Shown: piece after piece, positions 1 to 8,036 of the stretch
How positions within the stretch are numbered: the first letter of the stretch is position 1
How the letters are laid out: each line of letters opens with the position of its first letter
Assembly (NCBI GenBank): GCA_005884685.1
Contig: VBAH01000007.1
Span: 145,818-209,817 of the forward strand
Length of the DNA stretch: 64,000 nucleotides
DNA from: Alphaproteobacteria bacterium
Lineage (GTDB): Bacteria > Pseudomonadota > Alphaproteobacteria > Rhizobiales > Xanthobacteraceae
Reading direction: 5' to 3'
Translations under genes and position numbers: made by a program
Notes under the pieces: model-generated
Databases searched by the model: none
Told to the model about the DNA's origin: nothing
What the model saw: only the letters and a program-made list of their open reading frames with translations

Positions 1-262
1 CGACCGTATAGCCGTCCGGCGCGCTCCTCGCGACCTGGCGCGTCGCAATCGAGCCCCCCGCGCCGCCCTTGTTCTCGATCACGATCTGCTGGCCGAGCGA
101 CTTGCTCATCTTCTCGGCGACGATGCGCGCCATCACGTCGTTGCCGCCGCCGGCCGCGTAAGGCACCACCAATGTGATCGGCCGCGACGGATAGTCCTGC
201 GCGAAGGCGGCGCCCGCGAGCGCGAACATCCAGGCTGCAACGAGTCGAGCGGTGTGCCTCAC
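1..262 (-). CDS. Tripartite tricarboxylate transporter substrate-binding protein (TctC/Bug family), N-terminal part
   Basis: The gene runs off the left edge, so only about 87 residues are visible. It begins with a GTG at 262 preceded by a GGAGG ribosome site about 6 bases upstream. A signal peptide (RLVAAWMFALAGAAFAQ) is followed by YPSRPITLVVPYAAGGGNDV, the typical opening of the Bug/TctC periplasmic binding proteins, which capture carboxylates or other small acids. The later segment with GGAGGS and APDGYT also fits the family. The ligand cannot be told from sequence, and the membrane partners TctA/TctB are not in the window. The family call is firm. Confidence 0.9.
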   Translation of the reverse strand, partial: MRHTARLVAAWMFALAGAAFAQDYPSRPITLVVPYAAGGGNDVMARIVAEKMSKSLGQQIVIENKGGAGGSIATRQVARSAPDGYTV

Positions 263-292
263 CAGGTCCCTCCGGCGTTTCCCGCGCAGCAT

Positions 293-333
293 ACCCAAAA
301 ACGAAACCGCCGGCTCTGGTGAGAACCGGCGGT
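293..333 (-). terminator. Rho-independent terminator for the DUF465 gene
   Basis: An 8-bp perfect inverted repeat (ACCGCCGG at 306-313 with CCGGCGGT at 326-333) is followed on the minus strand by a T-rich tract (TTTCGTTTTT). It lies about 70 bases downstream of the DUF465 stop codon, so it probably ends that transcript. Confidence 0.7.
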
Positions 334-404
334 TCACTGAATGAGTGCGACGCTCTTCCGTGGCCGCGCCACGGCGCCGCTGATTGCCGCCTGCTTCCCA
401 GGCC

Positions 405-590
405 CTAATGTAGGCTGACGCTTTCGTGGGTTTTCAAGCGGGCGATTTCGTCCTTCACATGCAGCTTGCGGCGCTTGAGGTCCGCGATCGTTGCGTCGTC
501 GACCGACGGATGCGCCATAGCGTCAGCGAGTTCAGCTTCCAACGCCTGGTGCTTCTTTTCCAGTTCCGCAAGATGCGCTTGGATGGACAT
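405..590 (-). CDS. DUF465 (YdcH-like) small coiled-coil protein
   Basis: A 61-residue protein starting MSIQAHLAELEKKHQALEAEL. The ATG at 590 is chosen over upstream in-frame ATGs because AGGAGG sits directly in front of it. The sequence is almost entirely helical and charged, with the DLKRRKLHVKDEI core typical of DUF465. The molecular role of the family is not established. A second, diverged DUF465 gene lies 218 bases away on the opposite strand, so the two share an intergenic promoter region. A clear terminator follows this gene. Confidence 0.85.
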   Translation of the reverse strand: MSIQAHLAELEKKHQALEAELADAMAHPSVDDATIADLKRRKLHVKDEIARLKTHESVSLH

Positions 591-721
591 CGATGAAGCC
601 TCCTGTGTCAGATTTCTGACGGTTCCAGTGTGCCAGAATTGGTGCCTCAAGTCGACGGGCCAAAGGGTGTGCATTGCGTCAAATCCCCACAATCCGCGCC
701 CTTATGGATGCCTCCGCGGCC

Positions 722-750
722 TTGAAGCCCCGCACTTAACGCGCGATACT
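722..750 (+). promoter_or_regulatory. Candidate sigma-70-type promoter for the second DUF465 gene
   Basis: TTGAAG (722-727) and GATACT (745-750) are separated by 17 bases and lie about 60 bases before the ATG at 809. The rest of the 218-base divergent region holds no other feature I can name. The match is only moderate. Confidence 0.3.
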
Positions 751-808
751 TATTAAGGTTTCGGCGCGGCTTTCCACGGCGCCGGGCGGCCTTTAACCGT
801 TGCGCCCC

Positions 809-1015
809 ATGACACGTGAGGAAGAAGGCGAGCTCCGCGCCCAGCTAGCGCGGCTCCTGCAGGAGCACCGCGACCTCGATGCCGCGATCGGGGCGCTCCA
901 GGGGGCGCCCGGCTCGGACATCCTGCAGATCCAGCGGCTGAAAAAGCGCAAGCTGGTGCTGCGCGACCGCATCACCTTCATCGAGGACCAACTCACGCCG
1001 GACATCATTGCGTGA
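809..1015 (+). CDS. DUF465 small coiled-coil protein, second copy
   Basis: A 68-residue protein. The ATG at 809 is preferred to an in-frame TTG at 800; neither has a strong ribosome site. The C-terminal half contains QRLKKRKLVLRDRI, matching the basic LKKRKLxLKDxI signature of DUF465, and the whole chain is predicted helical. It is diverged from the DUF465 protein encoded at 405-590. It converges with the GGDEF gene, the two stops being only a few bases apart. Function is unknown. Confidence 0.8.
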   Translation: MTREEEGELRAQLARLLQEHRDLDAAIGALQGAPGSDILQIQRLKKRKLVLRDRITFIEDQLTPDIIA

Positions 1016-1020
1016 GGGTG

Positions 1021-1728
1021 TTACCAGCCTCGTGGTAACCGGCTGCCCTTTCGCTCCGCCTTGCGGGCATACATTGCGTGGTCGGCCCTGGCCATCACGC
1101 CGGAGAGTTCGTCCGCCGGCCCGAGCAGCGCAAACCCGATCGACGCGCCGACGGTGAGCGTCTCCCCCTCACACGCGAACCCGGCATCGCTGACGGCTGC
1201 CTCCAGCGCCCACGCCTTCGCGGCAGCATCGCCCTCGCTCAGGTTCCACAGAATCAGGCCGAACTCGTCACCTCCCAGCCGTGCCACGGTGTCGGAGGCG
1301 CGTACACTGGATGAGAGGATGGCCGCGACCCCCCTGAGGACGCTGTCGCCCGCGGCATGCCCATACCGGTCGTTGACCGGCTTGAAGCCGTCGAGATCGA
1401 TATAGAACAGCACCGCGCGCGTGCCGTAGCGCCTGGCATAGGAGAGCGAACGCTTGAGCTCGCGCTCGAAGCCGCGCCGGTTGAAGATCCCGGTGACCGT
1501 ATCGATGTCGGCGGTCGCTTCCAGCTCCGCCACCTTGGCGCGCGCGGCCACAAGCTCGCACTGCAGGCGCTGCACCTCGCCGAGCAGGACGGCCAGTTCG
1601 GACGGGATATTGCGGACGTGCGGCGCTGCGTGCGGCTCAAGGTCATCGCGCACGGCCCGGCCCGCCGGCGCACGCGCCCGCACGGGCGGCACCGCCGCCG
1701 TCGTCTTGGCCGGGCTTTCCTGTGCCAT
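1021..1728 (-). CDS. GGDEF-domain diguanylate cyclase, soluble
   Basis: A 235-residue protein predicted to make cyclic di-GMP from two GTP. Residues 1-70 are a low-complexity region ending in a short coiled coil (LLGEVQRLQCELVAARAKV). The GGDEF domain covers about 72-230, with DLDGFKPVND near 111-120, an intact GGDEF at 152-156 and an RxxD inhibitory site (R143, D146) five residues before it, so it should be active and product-inhibited. There is no membrane segment or recognisable sensor domain. It is divergent from purE, with which it shares a 129-base upstream region. Confidence 0.93.
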   Translation of the reverse strand: MAQESPAKTTAAVPPVRARAPAGRAVRDDLEPHAAPHVRNIPSELAVLLGEVQRLQCELVAARAKVAELEATADIDTVTGIFNRRGFERELKRSLSYARRYGTRAVLFYIDLDGFKPVNDRYGHAAGDSVLRGVAAILSSSVRASDTVARLGGDEFGLILWNLSEGDAAAKAWALEAAVSDAGFACEGETLTVGASIGFALLGPADELSGVMARADHAMYARKAERKGSRLPRGW

Positions 1729-1791
1729 CGCCCTTGACCGCTGAGAATTCCCCGCACGGTGCGCCCGGCATGGTTAACGAGCCGTAACCGC

Positions 1792-1820
1792 TTGCCTCCC
1801 GCAAGACGGTTCCCCTATAT
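1792..1820 (+). promoter_or_regulatory. Candidate promoter of purEK
   Basis: TTGCCT (1792-1797) and CTATAT (1815-1820) are spaced by 17 bases and sit 38 bases before the purE ATG. This is a fair sigma-70-type match in an otherwise GC-rich region. Confidence 0.45.
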
Positions 1821-1857
1821 GGCGCCTTCGTTTCGGCCGGTGCCGAAGAGGGCGTGC

Positions 1858-2349
1858 ATGGCGGCCAAATCCGTCGCGATCATCATGGGCAGCCAGTCCG
1901 ACTGGCCGACCATGCGGCACGCCGCCGAGACGCTCGATGCGCTCGGCGTGGCTTACGACAAGCGCATCGTCTCGGCGCACCGCACGCCCGACCGGCTCTA
2001 TTCGTTCGCGCGCGGCGCCAAGGCAGCCGGCCACAAGGTCATTATCGCGGGCGCGGGCGGCGCCGCGCATCTGCCGGGCATGACCGCCGCCATGACGACG
2101 CTCCCGGTTTTCGGCGTGCCGGTCGAGTCGAAGGCGATGTCGGGAATCGACTCGCTCTATTCCATCGTGCAGATGCCGCCGGGCGTGCCGGTCGGGACGC
2201 TTGCCATCGGCAAGTCGGGCGCGATCAACGCGGCGCTGCTCGCCGCGAGCGTACTGGCGCTCTCCGACGGCAAGCTCGCCAAGAGACTCGAGACCTGGCG
2301 CAAGAAGCAGTCCGATGCGGTGGCGGAAGCGCCCGAGGACAAGGCGTGA
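1858..2349 (+). CDS. purE: N5-carboxyaminoimidazole ribonucleotide mutase PurE
   Basis: A 163-residue protein, the usual size of class I PurE. It converts N5-CAIR to CAIR in de novo purine synthesis. The start [19 protein letters not shown] is taken at 1858, with GAAGAGGG upstream; the reading frame is open further upstream but that part is not conserved in type. GSQSD at 11-15, SAHRTP near 40-45 and [11 protein letters not shown] near 65-75 are the substrate and catalytic motifs. The stop overlaps the purK GTG by four bases (GTGA), so the two are translationally coupled. Confidence 0.97.
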   Translation: MAAKSVAIIMGSQSDWPTMRHAAETLDALGVAYDKRIVSAHRTPDRLYSFARGAKAAGHKVIIAGAGGAAHLPGMTAAMTTLPVFGVPVESKAMSGIDSLYSIVQMPPGVPVGTLAIGKSGAINAALLAASVLALSDGKLAKRLETWRKKQSDAVAEAPEDKA

Positions 2350-3437
2350 CCGCGCCGCGTTGGCCGCTCGGCCCGGACGCCACGATCGGAATTCTCGGCG
2401 GCGGACAGCTCGGCCGCATGCTGGCGCTTGCGGCGGCGCGGCTCGGCTTCAAGTGCCACGTGTTCTGTCCCGACTCGCATTCGCCCGCCTTCGATGTCGT
2501 GCGCAGCGTGACCGAAGCCGACTACCTCGATTTCGCCGCGCTCGATCGCTTCGCCGCCGATGTCGATGTCGTCACCTACGAGTTCGAGAACGTGCCGGCC
2601 GAGACCGCGACGTTTCTTTCCGCGCGCAAGCCGGTGCTGCCCGATCCGAAGGTGCTGGCGATCACACAGGACCGGCTCACCGAAAAGGAATTCGTGACGG
2701 CGCTCGGCATCGGAACGGCGACTTTCGCCGGCGTGGATTCGCCCGAGGGTTTGACCGCCGCGCTCAAGTCGGTCGGACAGCCCGCCGTGCTCAAGACACG
2801 GCGTTTCGGCTACGACGGCAAGGGTCAGCTCATGATCCGCAACGGCGGCGACCCGATCGCAATGTTCCACGATCTCGGCGGCCAGCCGCTGATCCTCGAA
2901 GCATTCGTGCCGTTCGAGCGCGAGATCTCGGTCGTCGCCGCGCGCGCGCGCGATGGCCGCATCGAATGCTTCGACGTGATCGAGAACGCGCATGCCGACC
3001 ACATCCTGAAGACCTCGCGCGTGCCGGCAGCCGTCACGCCCGCCGTTGCCGCCGAGGCGCGGCGCATCGCCGAGACGATCGCGCAGGCGTTCGAGTATGT
3101 CGGCGTGCTCGCGGTGGAGATGTTCGTCGTAAGGGACGGCGCCTCCCATACCGTGCTGGTCAACGAGATCGCGCCGCGCGTGCACAATTCCGGCCACTGG
3201 ACGATCGACGGCGCGTCGGTGTCGCAGTTCGAGCAGCACATCCGCGCGGTCGCAGGGCTCCCGCTCGGTAAACCGATCCGCCGCGGGCGCGTCGAGATGA
3301 TCAACCTGCTCGGCGACGAGGTCGAGGACGCCGCAAAGTGGCTCGCCACGCCGGGCGCCGCGGTGCATCTTTACGGCAAGACGGCCGTGCGCCCCGGGCG
3401 CAAGATGGGCCATGTGACGCAGGTATTTCCCGAGTAG
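2346..3437 (+). CDS. purK: 5-(carboxyamino)imidazole ribonucleotide synthase PurK
   Basis: A 363-residue ATP-grasp enzyme that uses ATP and bicarbonate to turn AIR into N5-CAIR, the substrate of PurE. The GTG start at 2346 overlaps the purE stop. An N-terminal nucleotide-type fold opens with [16 protein letters not shown]. The ATP-grasp core has [12 protein letters not shown] and [15 protein letters not shown], and the metal/phosphate site [14 protein letters not shown] is intact. Length and motif order are normal. The neighbouring gene starts 4 bases after the stop. Confidence 0.97.
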   Translation: MTAPRWPLGPDATIGILGGGQLGRMLALAAARLGFKCHVFCPDSHSPAFDVVRSVTEADYLDFAALDRFAADVDVVTYEFENVPAETATFLSARKPVLPDPKVLAITQDRLTEKEFVTALGIGTATFAGVDSPEGLTAALKSVGQPAVLKTRRFGYDGKGQLMIRNGGDPIAMFHDLGGQPLILEAFVPFEREISVVAARARDGRIECFDVIENAHADHILKTSRVPAAVTPAVAAEARRIAETIAQAFEYVGVLAVEMFVVRDGASHTVLVNEIAPRVHNSGHWTIDGASVSQFEQHIRAVAGLPLGKPIRRGRVEMINLLGDEVEDAAKWLATPGAAVHLYGKTAVRPGRKMGHVTQVFPE

Positions 3438-3441
3438 CCAA

Positions 3442-4092
3442 ATGGGCGACTACATCGCGCAGCCTTTCGCGGCAAAATTTCCCGACCGGCTGCGGCTGCC
3501 GTTCCGGTTCGACCCCGCGCTGCTCGCGCGCGATCTCGCGCGCCTGTCGTCGGCCACCTGGGTGCGCCATTACGTCAGGCAGAACTACGACGGCGACTGG
3601 TCCGTCATCGCATTGCGCGCGCCCGCCGGCGAGACGCATCCGATCCGGATGATCAATGCCGATCCCACGTGCAAGAGCTTCATCGACACGCCGCTGCTCG
3701 ACGCGTGCCCGTACTTCCGCGAGGTGCTTGCCAGCTTCAAGGCGCCGCTGCGCAACGCGCGACTGATGCGGCTTTCCGCCGGATCGGTGATCAAGGAGCA
3801 TGAGGACCTCGATCTGAGCTTCGAGGACGGAAAGGTGCGGCTGCACATCCCGGTCCTCACCAACGACGACGTCGCGTTCCTGCTCAATCGTTCGCGCGTC
3901 CCCCTTGAGGCGGGCAGCTGCTGGTATCTTCGCCTGTCCGATCCGCACAGTGTCGCAAACCGCGGAACCGAGGATCGCGTGCACCTCGTGATCGACGCGG
4001 ACGTGAACGCCTGGGTCGGCGAGGTGTTCGAGCAGGCCGTTGGGGGCGCTTCAATCTCGCCTTCGGCCCACGCCTCGCCTATGATGTCTTAA
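3442..4092 (+). CDS. Aspartyl/asparaginyl beta-hydroxylase-fold protein
   Basis: A 216-residue protein matching the Asp/Asn beta-hydroxylase (AspH-like) family of Fe(II)/2-oxoglutarate dioxygenases. The likely iron ligands are H120-x-D122 in KEHEDLDL and H169 in DPHSVANRG; R179 in the following strand (EDRVHLVID) would bind 2-oxoglutarate. The substrate could be a protein side chain or another hydroxylatable group and cannot be assigned. It begins 4 bases after purK and may be co-transcribed with purEK, although no purine-linked role is known to me. No signal peptide is seen. Confidence 0.8.
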   Translation: MGDYIAQPFAAKFPDRLRLPFRFDPALLARDLARLSSATWVRHYVRQNYDGDWSVIALRAPAGETHPIRMINADPTCKSFIDTPLLDACPYFREVLASFKAPLRNARLMRLSAGSVIKEHEDLDLSFEDGKVRLHIPVLTNDDVAFLLNRSRVPLEAGSCWYLRLSDPHSVANRGTEDRVHLVIDADVNAWVGEVFEQAVGGASISPSAHASPMMS

Positions 4093-4115
4093 CGGGCCGG
4101 TGTTAGGGTTTGCGT

Positions 4116-4247
4116 ATGCGCAGGAAAGCCGTGCTCATCGTTGTTCTGACAGCGTTCGGCCTGATGCTGTCCGGCTGCGGCCCGTGCGGCTTTTCGTGGG
4201 ATTACTGGCGCTCGAACAGCTGCCGTGGCGAGCCCGCCCCGAAATAG
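4116..4247 (+). CDS. Very small lipoprotein, 43 residues
   Basis: ATG at 4116 opens a 43-residue frame: a basic start (MRRKA), a hydrophobic stretch and the lipobox LSGC, with Cys21 as the predicted acylated residue. The mature part is only 23 residues, with further cysteines at 24 and 36 and a charged tail (RGEPAPK). Signal peptidase II cleavage and membrane anchoring are inferred. The function is unknown. It lies 23 bases after the hydroxylase-like gene and 135 bases before rpsU. The clean lipoprotein architecture argues it is real. Confidence 0.65.
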   Translation: MRRKAVLIVVLTAFGLMLSGCGPCGFSWDYWRSNSCRGEPAPK

Positions 4248-4382
4248 CGCCCCCGTGGACTTTCCCCCTCTGTTCTGCTAATGCCCGCCGGCCCGGCATG
4301 GATTCGTCCGCTCCGAGCGGCCAGATCTGCCGGTACCCAATTTCAGGCCCCGACCCGACCCCGAGCTAGAAGGAATATTCGT

Positions 4383-4718
4383 TTGCAGGTTCTCGTCCGC
4401 GACAACAACGTCGACCAGGCCCTCAAGGCACTGAAGAAGAAGATGCAGCGTGAGGGCATTTTCCGCGAAATGAAGCTTCGCGGGCATTACGAAAAACCCT
4501 CCGAGAAAAAGGCGCGTGAACGGGCGGAAGCGATCCGCCGCGCACGCAAGCTCGCGCGCAAGAAGATGCAGCGCGAGGGCCTGCTTCCCGGCAAGCCGAA
4601 GCCCGTGATGGGCGGCCCCGGCGGCGCGCGCGGACCGGGCGGTCCTGGCGGTGCACGGCCCGGCGGATTTGGCGGCGGCGGTGGTGGCGGCGGAGGTTTC
4701 AGCCGCGGCCCGCGCTGA
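4383..4718 (+). CDS. rpsU: 30S ribosomal protein S21 with glycine-rich tail
   Basis: A 111-residue S21. The start is a TTG at 4383, giving the canonical [19 protein letters not shown] opening, with AAGGAA upstream. The S21 domain occupies residues 1-60 and includes the basic [18 protein letters not shown] helix. From about residue 80 the chain becomes a glycine/proline/arginine-rich tail, which makes it about 40 residues longer than the enterobacterial protein (roughly 71) but is common in this alphaproteobacterial group. A strong terminator follows. Confidence 0.95.
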   Translation: MQVLVRDNNVDQALKALKKKMQREGIFREMKLRGHYEKPSEKKARERAEAIRRARKLARKKMQREGLLPGKPKPVMGGPGGARGPGGPGGARPGGFGGGGGGGGGFSRGPR

Positions 4719-4741
4719 GCGGCTTCAAGCGCGATTTCTGC

Positions 4742-4774
4742 GGCGCGGGGTCACCCTCCGCGCCGTTTGCTTTT
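4742..4774 (+). terminator. Rho-independent terminator after rpsU
   Basis: GGCGCGG (4742-4748) pairs with CCGCGCC (4758-4764) and is followed by GTTTGCTTTT. It lies 24 bases after the rpsU stop on the same strand. Confidence 0.75.
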
Positions 4775-4791
4775 CCGGCTATCCTTCGATC

Positions 4792-5658
4792 ATGATCTGC
4801 CCGCGCATGCAGTCCGTCTCGCGTATCGCTGCGTTCGTTGCGGCTGCGGCCGCGCTCGGCGCCTGCACGGCGATCGGCAATCTCGGCTCGACCGTGCCGG
4901 AAGAACCGGATTCCCTTCAGGCCGCGACACCGGCCAACATCGCCTCGCTCACCGAAGTCGTGCAGCGCAATCCGAACGACGCGCAGGCCTACAACATGCG
5001 CGGCAGCGTGCTCGGCCGCGCCGGACGCAATCAGGAAGCGCTCGCGGATTTCGACCGCGCCATCTCGCTCGATGCGAATTACGTGCAGGCCTATGCCAAT
5101 CGCGGGCAGGTGCACCGTCAGGGAAACCGGCTCGATCCGGCGCTGGCCGACTACAATAAGGCGCTCACGCTCGACCAGAACTACGCGGCCGCCTATCTCG
5201 GGCGCGGCCAGGTCTACCGCCAGCAGGACCGCGCGCTCGATGCGCTCAACGACTACAACCGCGCCATCCAGATCAGCCCGAACAACGGGCAGGCCTACTA
5301 CCAGCGCGGGCTGCTCTATCAGGCGCAGGCCCAGCACAAGTACGCGGTCGACGACTTCACCACCGCGATCGGGTTGATCCAGGGTCAGGCAGAGCCCTAT
5401 GTGGCGCGCGGTCTCAGTCAACTTGCGCAGGGCGACGCCAGGGCCGCGGCCAGCGATCTCGACGAGGCGGTGCAGGCCGAGCCGCAGAGCCTGACGGCGT
5501 GGACCAGCCGCGGCTTGGCTTACGAGCGTCTCGGCGATAAGGAGAAGGCCGCCGGGTCCTACGCCAAGGCGCTGAACATCAGCAGGGACCACGATCCCGC
5601 CAAGAAGGGTTTCGCCCGCGTCGGCGGCCGCAGCGGGCAGACCTACCAGACCTTCTAA
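4792..5658 (+). CDS. Tetratricopeptide-repeat lipoprotein
   Basis: A 288-residue protein. The frame is open upstream, but ATG 4792 (or ATG 4807) is preferred because a signal sequence with lipobox LGAC follows, placing the acylated Cys at about residue 25. From about residue 55 there are six consecutive TPR units, each with the A-x-x-x-R-G and A-L-x-D-x-x-x-A-I pattern, giving a protein-binding scaffold facing the periplasm. It resembles NlpI-type envelope scaffolds in plan, but orthology is not claimed. It starts only 18 bases after the rpsU terminator, so it probably has its own promoter overlapping that region. Confidence 0.85.
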   Translation: MICPRMQSVSRIAAFVAAAAALGACTAIGNLGSTVPEEPDSLQAATPANIASLTEVVQRNPNDAQAYNMRGSVLGRAGRNQEALADFDRAISLDANYVQAYANRGQVHRQGNRLDPALADYNKALTLDQNYAAAYLGRGQVYRQQDRALDALNDYNRAIQISPNNGQAYYQRGLLYQAQAQHKYAVDDFTTAIGLIQGQAEPYVARGLSQLAQGDARAAASDLDEAVQAEPQSLTAWTSRGLAYERLGDKEKAAGSYAKALNISRDHDPAKKGFARVGGRSGQTYQTF

Positions 5659-5683
5659 AAATGTGGGGCGGGAAATCTCTTTG

Positions 5684-6520
5684 ATGATTGTGGAAGCGGC
5701 AAAACTGGAGACCGGCGAGTATCGCGAATTTCGTGATGGCGAGTTGAGGATTGCGACGTCGCTCGAAACGCGCCCCGGTGCTGACCGGCTCACCGTCGTC
5801 CTCAACGGCTATTGCGATCGCGGCGCCTGCAAGCCGCCGGTGTTCGTGCTGTGGCCGCCGTCGGCGCCGGCCTTCGGTCATATCCTGCGCGTGTGCGATC
5901 CGACGCTGTTCATGGCCGACTGGCTCAGAGGCTCCTGTTTCCTCGGAAGAGAAAAAGCCGATCCGATCCCGCCGATCCTCGATGTTTGCAAAACGATCGC
6001 GCGCGAGCTCGGCGTGAGCCGGCACAACATGATCTATCTCGGGCACTCCGGCGCAGGCTTTGGCGCATTGCAATGCGCCATCCGCGACCGCGAGTCCGCC
6101 GCCGTCGTCATCAATCCGGTCGCCGAGATGGCCGCCTATTCGGAATACCAGTTCGCCGTCCGCCTGGCCCAGGTCTTCCGGCCCGGCGGCGGTGTGCTCG
6201 AACTCTGCGCCGAATTTCCCGAGCGGCTGTCGACCTCGGCGGCACTCAAATCGGCGCTCGCGGCCGGCACGGCACCACGCATCGGGCTGATCCAGAACGT
6301 GACGGACAAGTCCCACTTCCACGCGCACCACGGTGCGGTATGCGCAACGCTGGGTCTCCCGATCACCGGCGGCTCCGATCCCTCAGGGCGCTTCCACAGC
6401 GTGACCTACGACAAGCGCGGCGGGCATTCGACGCCGCCCGAGATGCCGGTCATCGAGGCGATGGCCGACCGGCTGCTCGCGGAGCGCAGCACCTCCGCAC
6501 GCCGCGCGCAGGTTGGGTGA
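5684..6520 (+). CDS. Unassigned protein with alpha/beta-hydrolase nucleophile elbow (GHSGAG)
   Basis: A 278-residue protein from ATG 5684, with GGGCGGGA about 10 bases upstream; a GTG at 5663 would add 7 residues. The stretch YLGHSGAGFGALQ near residue 120 is a textbook G-x-S-x-G nucleophile elbow, and a late histidine (GGHSTPPEM near 260) could complete a triad. No signal peptide or membrane segment is seen. The rest does not match a hydrolase family I can name, so substrate and pathway are unknown. It may follow the TPR lipoprotein gene in one transcript, the gap being only 25 bases. Confidence 0.7.
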   Translation: MIVEAAKLETGEYREFRDGELRIATSLETRPGADRLTVVLNGYCDRGACKPPVFVLWPPSAPAFGHILRVCDPTLFMADWLRGSCFLGREKADPIPPILDVCKTIARELGVSRHNMIYLGHSGAGFGALQCAIRDRESAAVVINPVAEMAAYSEYQFAVRLAQVFRPGGGVLELCAEFPERLSTSAALKSALAAGTAPRIGLIQNVTDKSHFHAHHGAVCATLGLPITGGSDPSGRFHSVTYDKRGGHSTPPEMPVIEAMADRLLAERSTSARRAQVG

Positions 6521-6536
6521 CCTCGCTGGCGGTGCG

Positions 6537-7331
6537 CTACGGCTCGGCGAGAAATTTCAGCGCCGCCTCCATCGCGCCGTGGCGGTCGAGATCGACGTGA
6601 TAGCCGTCCTTGAAGCGCACCATCTGCTTCTTGCCGGGCACCATCGCGAGCAGGCGCTCGCCATACTGGATCGGCATGATGTCGTCGGCTTCGCCGTGCA
6701 GGATCAGGACCGGCGCCGTCACCTGCCTGATGCGCCGGTCGGAGCGAAACTGGTCTTTCATCAACAGCCGCACGGGCAGAAACCAGTAGAGATCGGCCGC
6801 GACATCGACCGTCGAGGTGTACGGCGCGTCGAGAATGAGATGCGCGACCGGTTTTTCAGCCGCGAGCGCAACCGCAACGCCGGTGCCGAGCGACTCGCCC
6901 CATAGCGCTATGCGCCCGGGATAGCGCTCAGCCGCAAAGGCATAGGCCGCGCGCGCATCCTCGATCAGTCCGGCTTCGGTCGGCGTCCCGCTCGAGCCGC
7001 CATAGCCGCGGTAGCTCAGCGCCACGAGCCCCAGACCTCCGGCGGCGAGTTTCTGAAACCGATCGACGCGCAGATTCAATGCACCGCCGTTGCCATGGAA
7101 ATAGAGCATCACCGGCTTCTCGCCGCGCGGCGGCACGTGCCAGGCGATCACCCGCTCGCCATCGGCCGTGTCGAGCGTGATCTCTTCGGCCTGCGGGAAG
7201 CCTGCGGCAGCAGGCGACGTGTGCGCGCGATCGGGGAAGTACATCAGCGAGCGCTGCGCGAAATACATCAGCGCGGCGAAGCCGAGATAGGCGGCGGCCG
7301 CGAGGATGAACGTCCATTTAACAAACGTCAT
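6537..7331 (-). CDS. Membrane-anchored alpha/beta hydrolase (BEM46/ABHD13-like)
   Basis: A 264-residue protein. Start MTFVKWTFILAAAAYLG at 7331 is chosen because it opens directly into an N-terminal membrane anchor (residues 4-24). LYFHGNGGALN is the oxyanion-hole region, ALWGESLGTGVAVAL carries the nucleophile Ser, LHGEADDIMP the acid and DGYHVDLDRHG the catalytic His. The arrangement is that of the BEM46/ABHD13 group of serine hydrolases; the natural substrate is unknown. It is convergent with the preceding gene and divergent from the 63-residue gene at 7394. Confidence 0.88.
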   Translation of the reverse strand: MTFVKWTFILAAAAYLGFAALMYFAQRSLMYFPDRAHTSPAAAGFPQAEEITLDTADGERVIAWHVPPRGEKPVMLYFHGNGGALNLRVDRFQKLAAGGLGLVALSYRGYGGSSGTPTEAGLIEDARAAYAFAAERYPGRIALWGESLGTGVAVALAAEKPVAHLILDAPYTSTVDVAADLYWFLPVRLLMKDQFRSDRRIRQVTAPVLILHGEADDIMPIQYGERLLAMVPGKKQMVRFKDGYHVDLDRHGAMEAALKFLAEP

Positions 7332-7393
7332 CGGAAACCATTGAACGTGCTCGCGAATGCTTGCGACTAACAGGCCAAGTGAACGGAAAAACA

Positions 7394-7585
7394 ATGAACA
7401 AGGAAAGCCCCATCGCTGATGCTCCCGTGCCCCCACAGGGCACGGAGCAGGCAGCGGATCAAGCCGTCAAGCAGCAGCTTCCGCCGGCCGAAGAGCCGGG
7501 CGTGCTCGACACCGTCGGCAGCGTCGTCGACGGCGTGGTAAATGTCGCGGACGTGGTCGGTACGGTATTCGACATCTTCGGTTAG
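7394..7585 (+). CDS. Small hypothetical protein, 63 residues
   Basis: Start MNKESPIADAPVPPQG at 7394 with ACGGAAAAACA upstream. The first 40 residues are polar and proline/glutamine-rich; the last 24 (VLDTVGSVVDGVVNVADVVGTVFDIFG) form a repetitive valine/aspartate amphipathic segment. No family is recognised. The stop overlaps by 4 bases the end of the convergent DUF3574 gene. Codon use looks like the neighbours, which supports a real gene, but confidence is moderate. Confidence 0.55.
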   Translation: MNKESPIADAPVPPQGTEQAADQAVKQQLPPAEEPGVLDTVGSVVDGVVNVADVVGTVFDIFG

Positions 7586-7992
7586 TCGCCGAACGACGCG
7601 CAGGCCGGCCGCGTCACGATGCCGACCGACTTCTGCGCGAACTGCTTCCTGTATGCCGCCGCGACCGCCTCGATCCTGTCGTGCACCGGCGGATCGGCGG
7701 GAACGAGAATGCGCAGCACGCGGCTCTTCTCGCGCACGATCAACTTGCGATCCGGATCGCGCCATTGGCCGCTGGTTTCGTACACGGTGAGCCCATCGGG
7801 AAACCGCGGCGTCACCTCGCGCGCGAGAAACAGCTTCCAGCGCGCGTCGGTCGCTTTGCCGCGGCCGAGAAGAAGCTCGACGTCGAGCATCGGTTTTAGC
7901 GGGGCTGAGCAGAGGACGGTTTGCGTCTCTGCCACGCTGGTCGACATGAACGGCAAAACCAGTGCCCCGCCGATGATGAAGATTGCCCGCAT
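7582..7992 (-). CDS. DUF3574 periplasmic protein
   Basis: A 136-residue protein. The ATG at 7992 is preferred over more distal starts because it begins a signal peptide (MRAIFIIGGALVLPFMSTSVAE). The mature part contains LLLGRGKATDARWKLFLAREVTPRFPDGLTVYE-type sequence and QWRDPDRKLIVREKSRVL, matching DUF3574. The function of the family is unknown. Two cysteines (one near residue 30, one near the C terminus) could form a disulfide. It lies downstream of the acyltransferase gene with a 44-base gap and may be co-transcribed. Confidence 0.8.
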   Translation of the reverse strand: MRAIFIIGGALVLPFMSTSVAETQTVLCSAPLKPMLDVELLLGRGKATDARWKLFLAREVTPRFPDGLTVYETSGQWRDPDRKLIVREKSRVLRILVPADPPVHDRIEAVAAAYRKQFAQKSVGIVTRPACASFGD

Positions 7993-8036
7993 GATCGTCA
8001 CGGCCTCGCCTTCCGGCACCGTAATGGAACCAGGCT

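Noticed and set aside
1771..1787. A possible CtrA site upstream of purE (TTAACGAGCCGTAAC)
   Set aside because: The two boxes are TTAA and GTAA with a 6-base spacer, so neither the second box nor the spacing fits the consensus.
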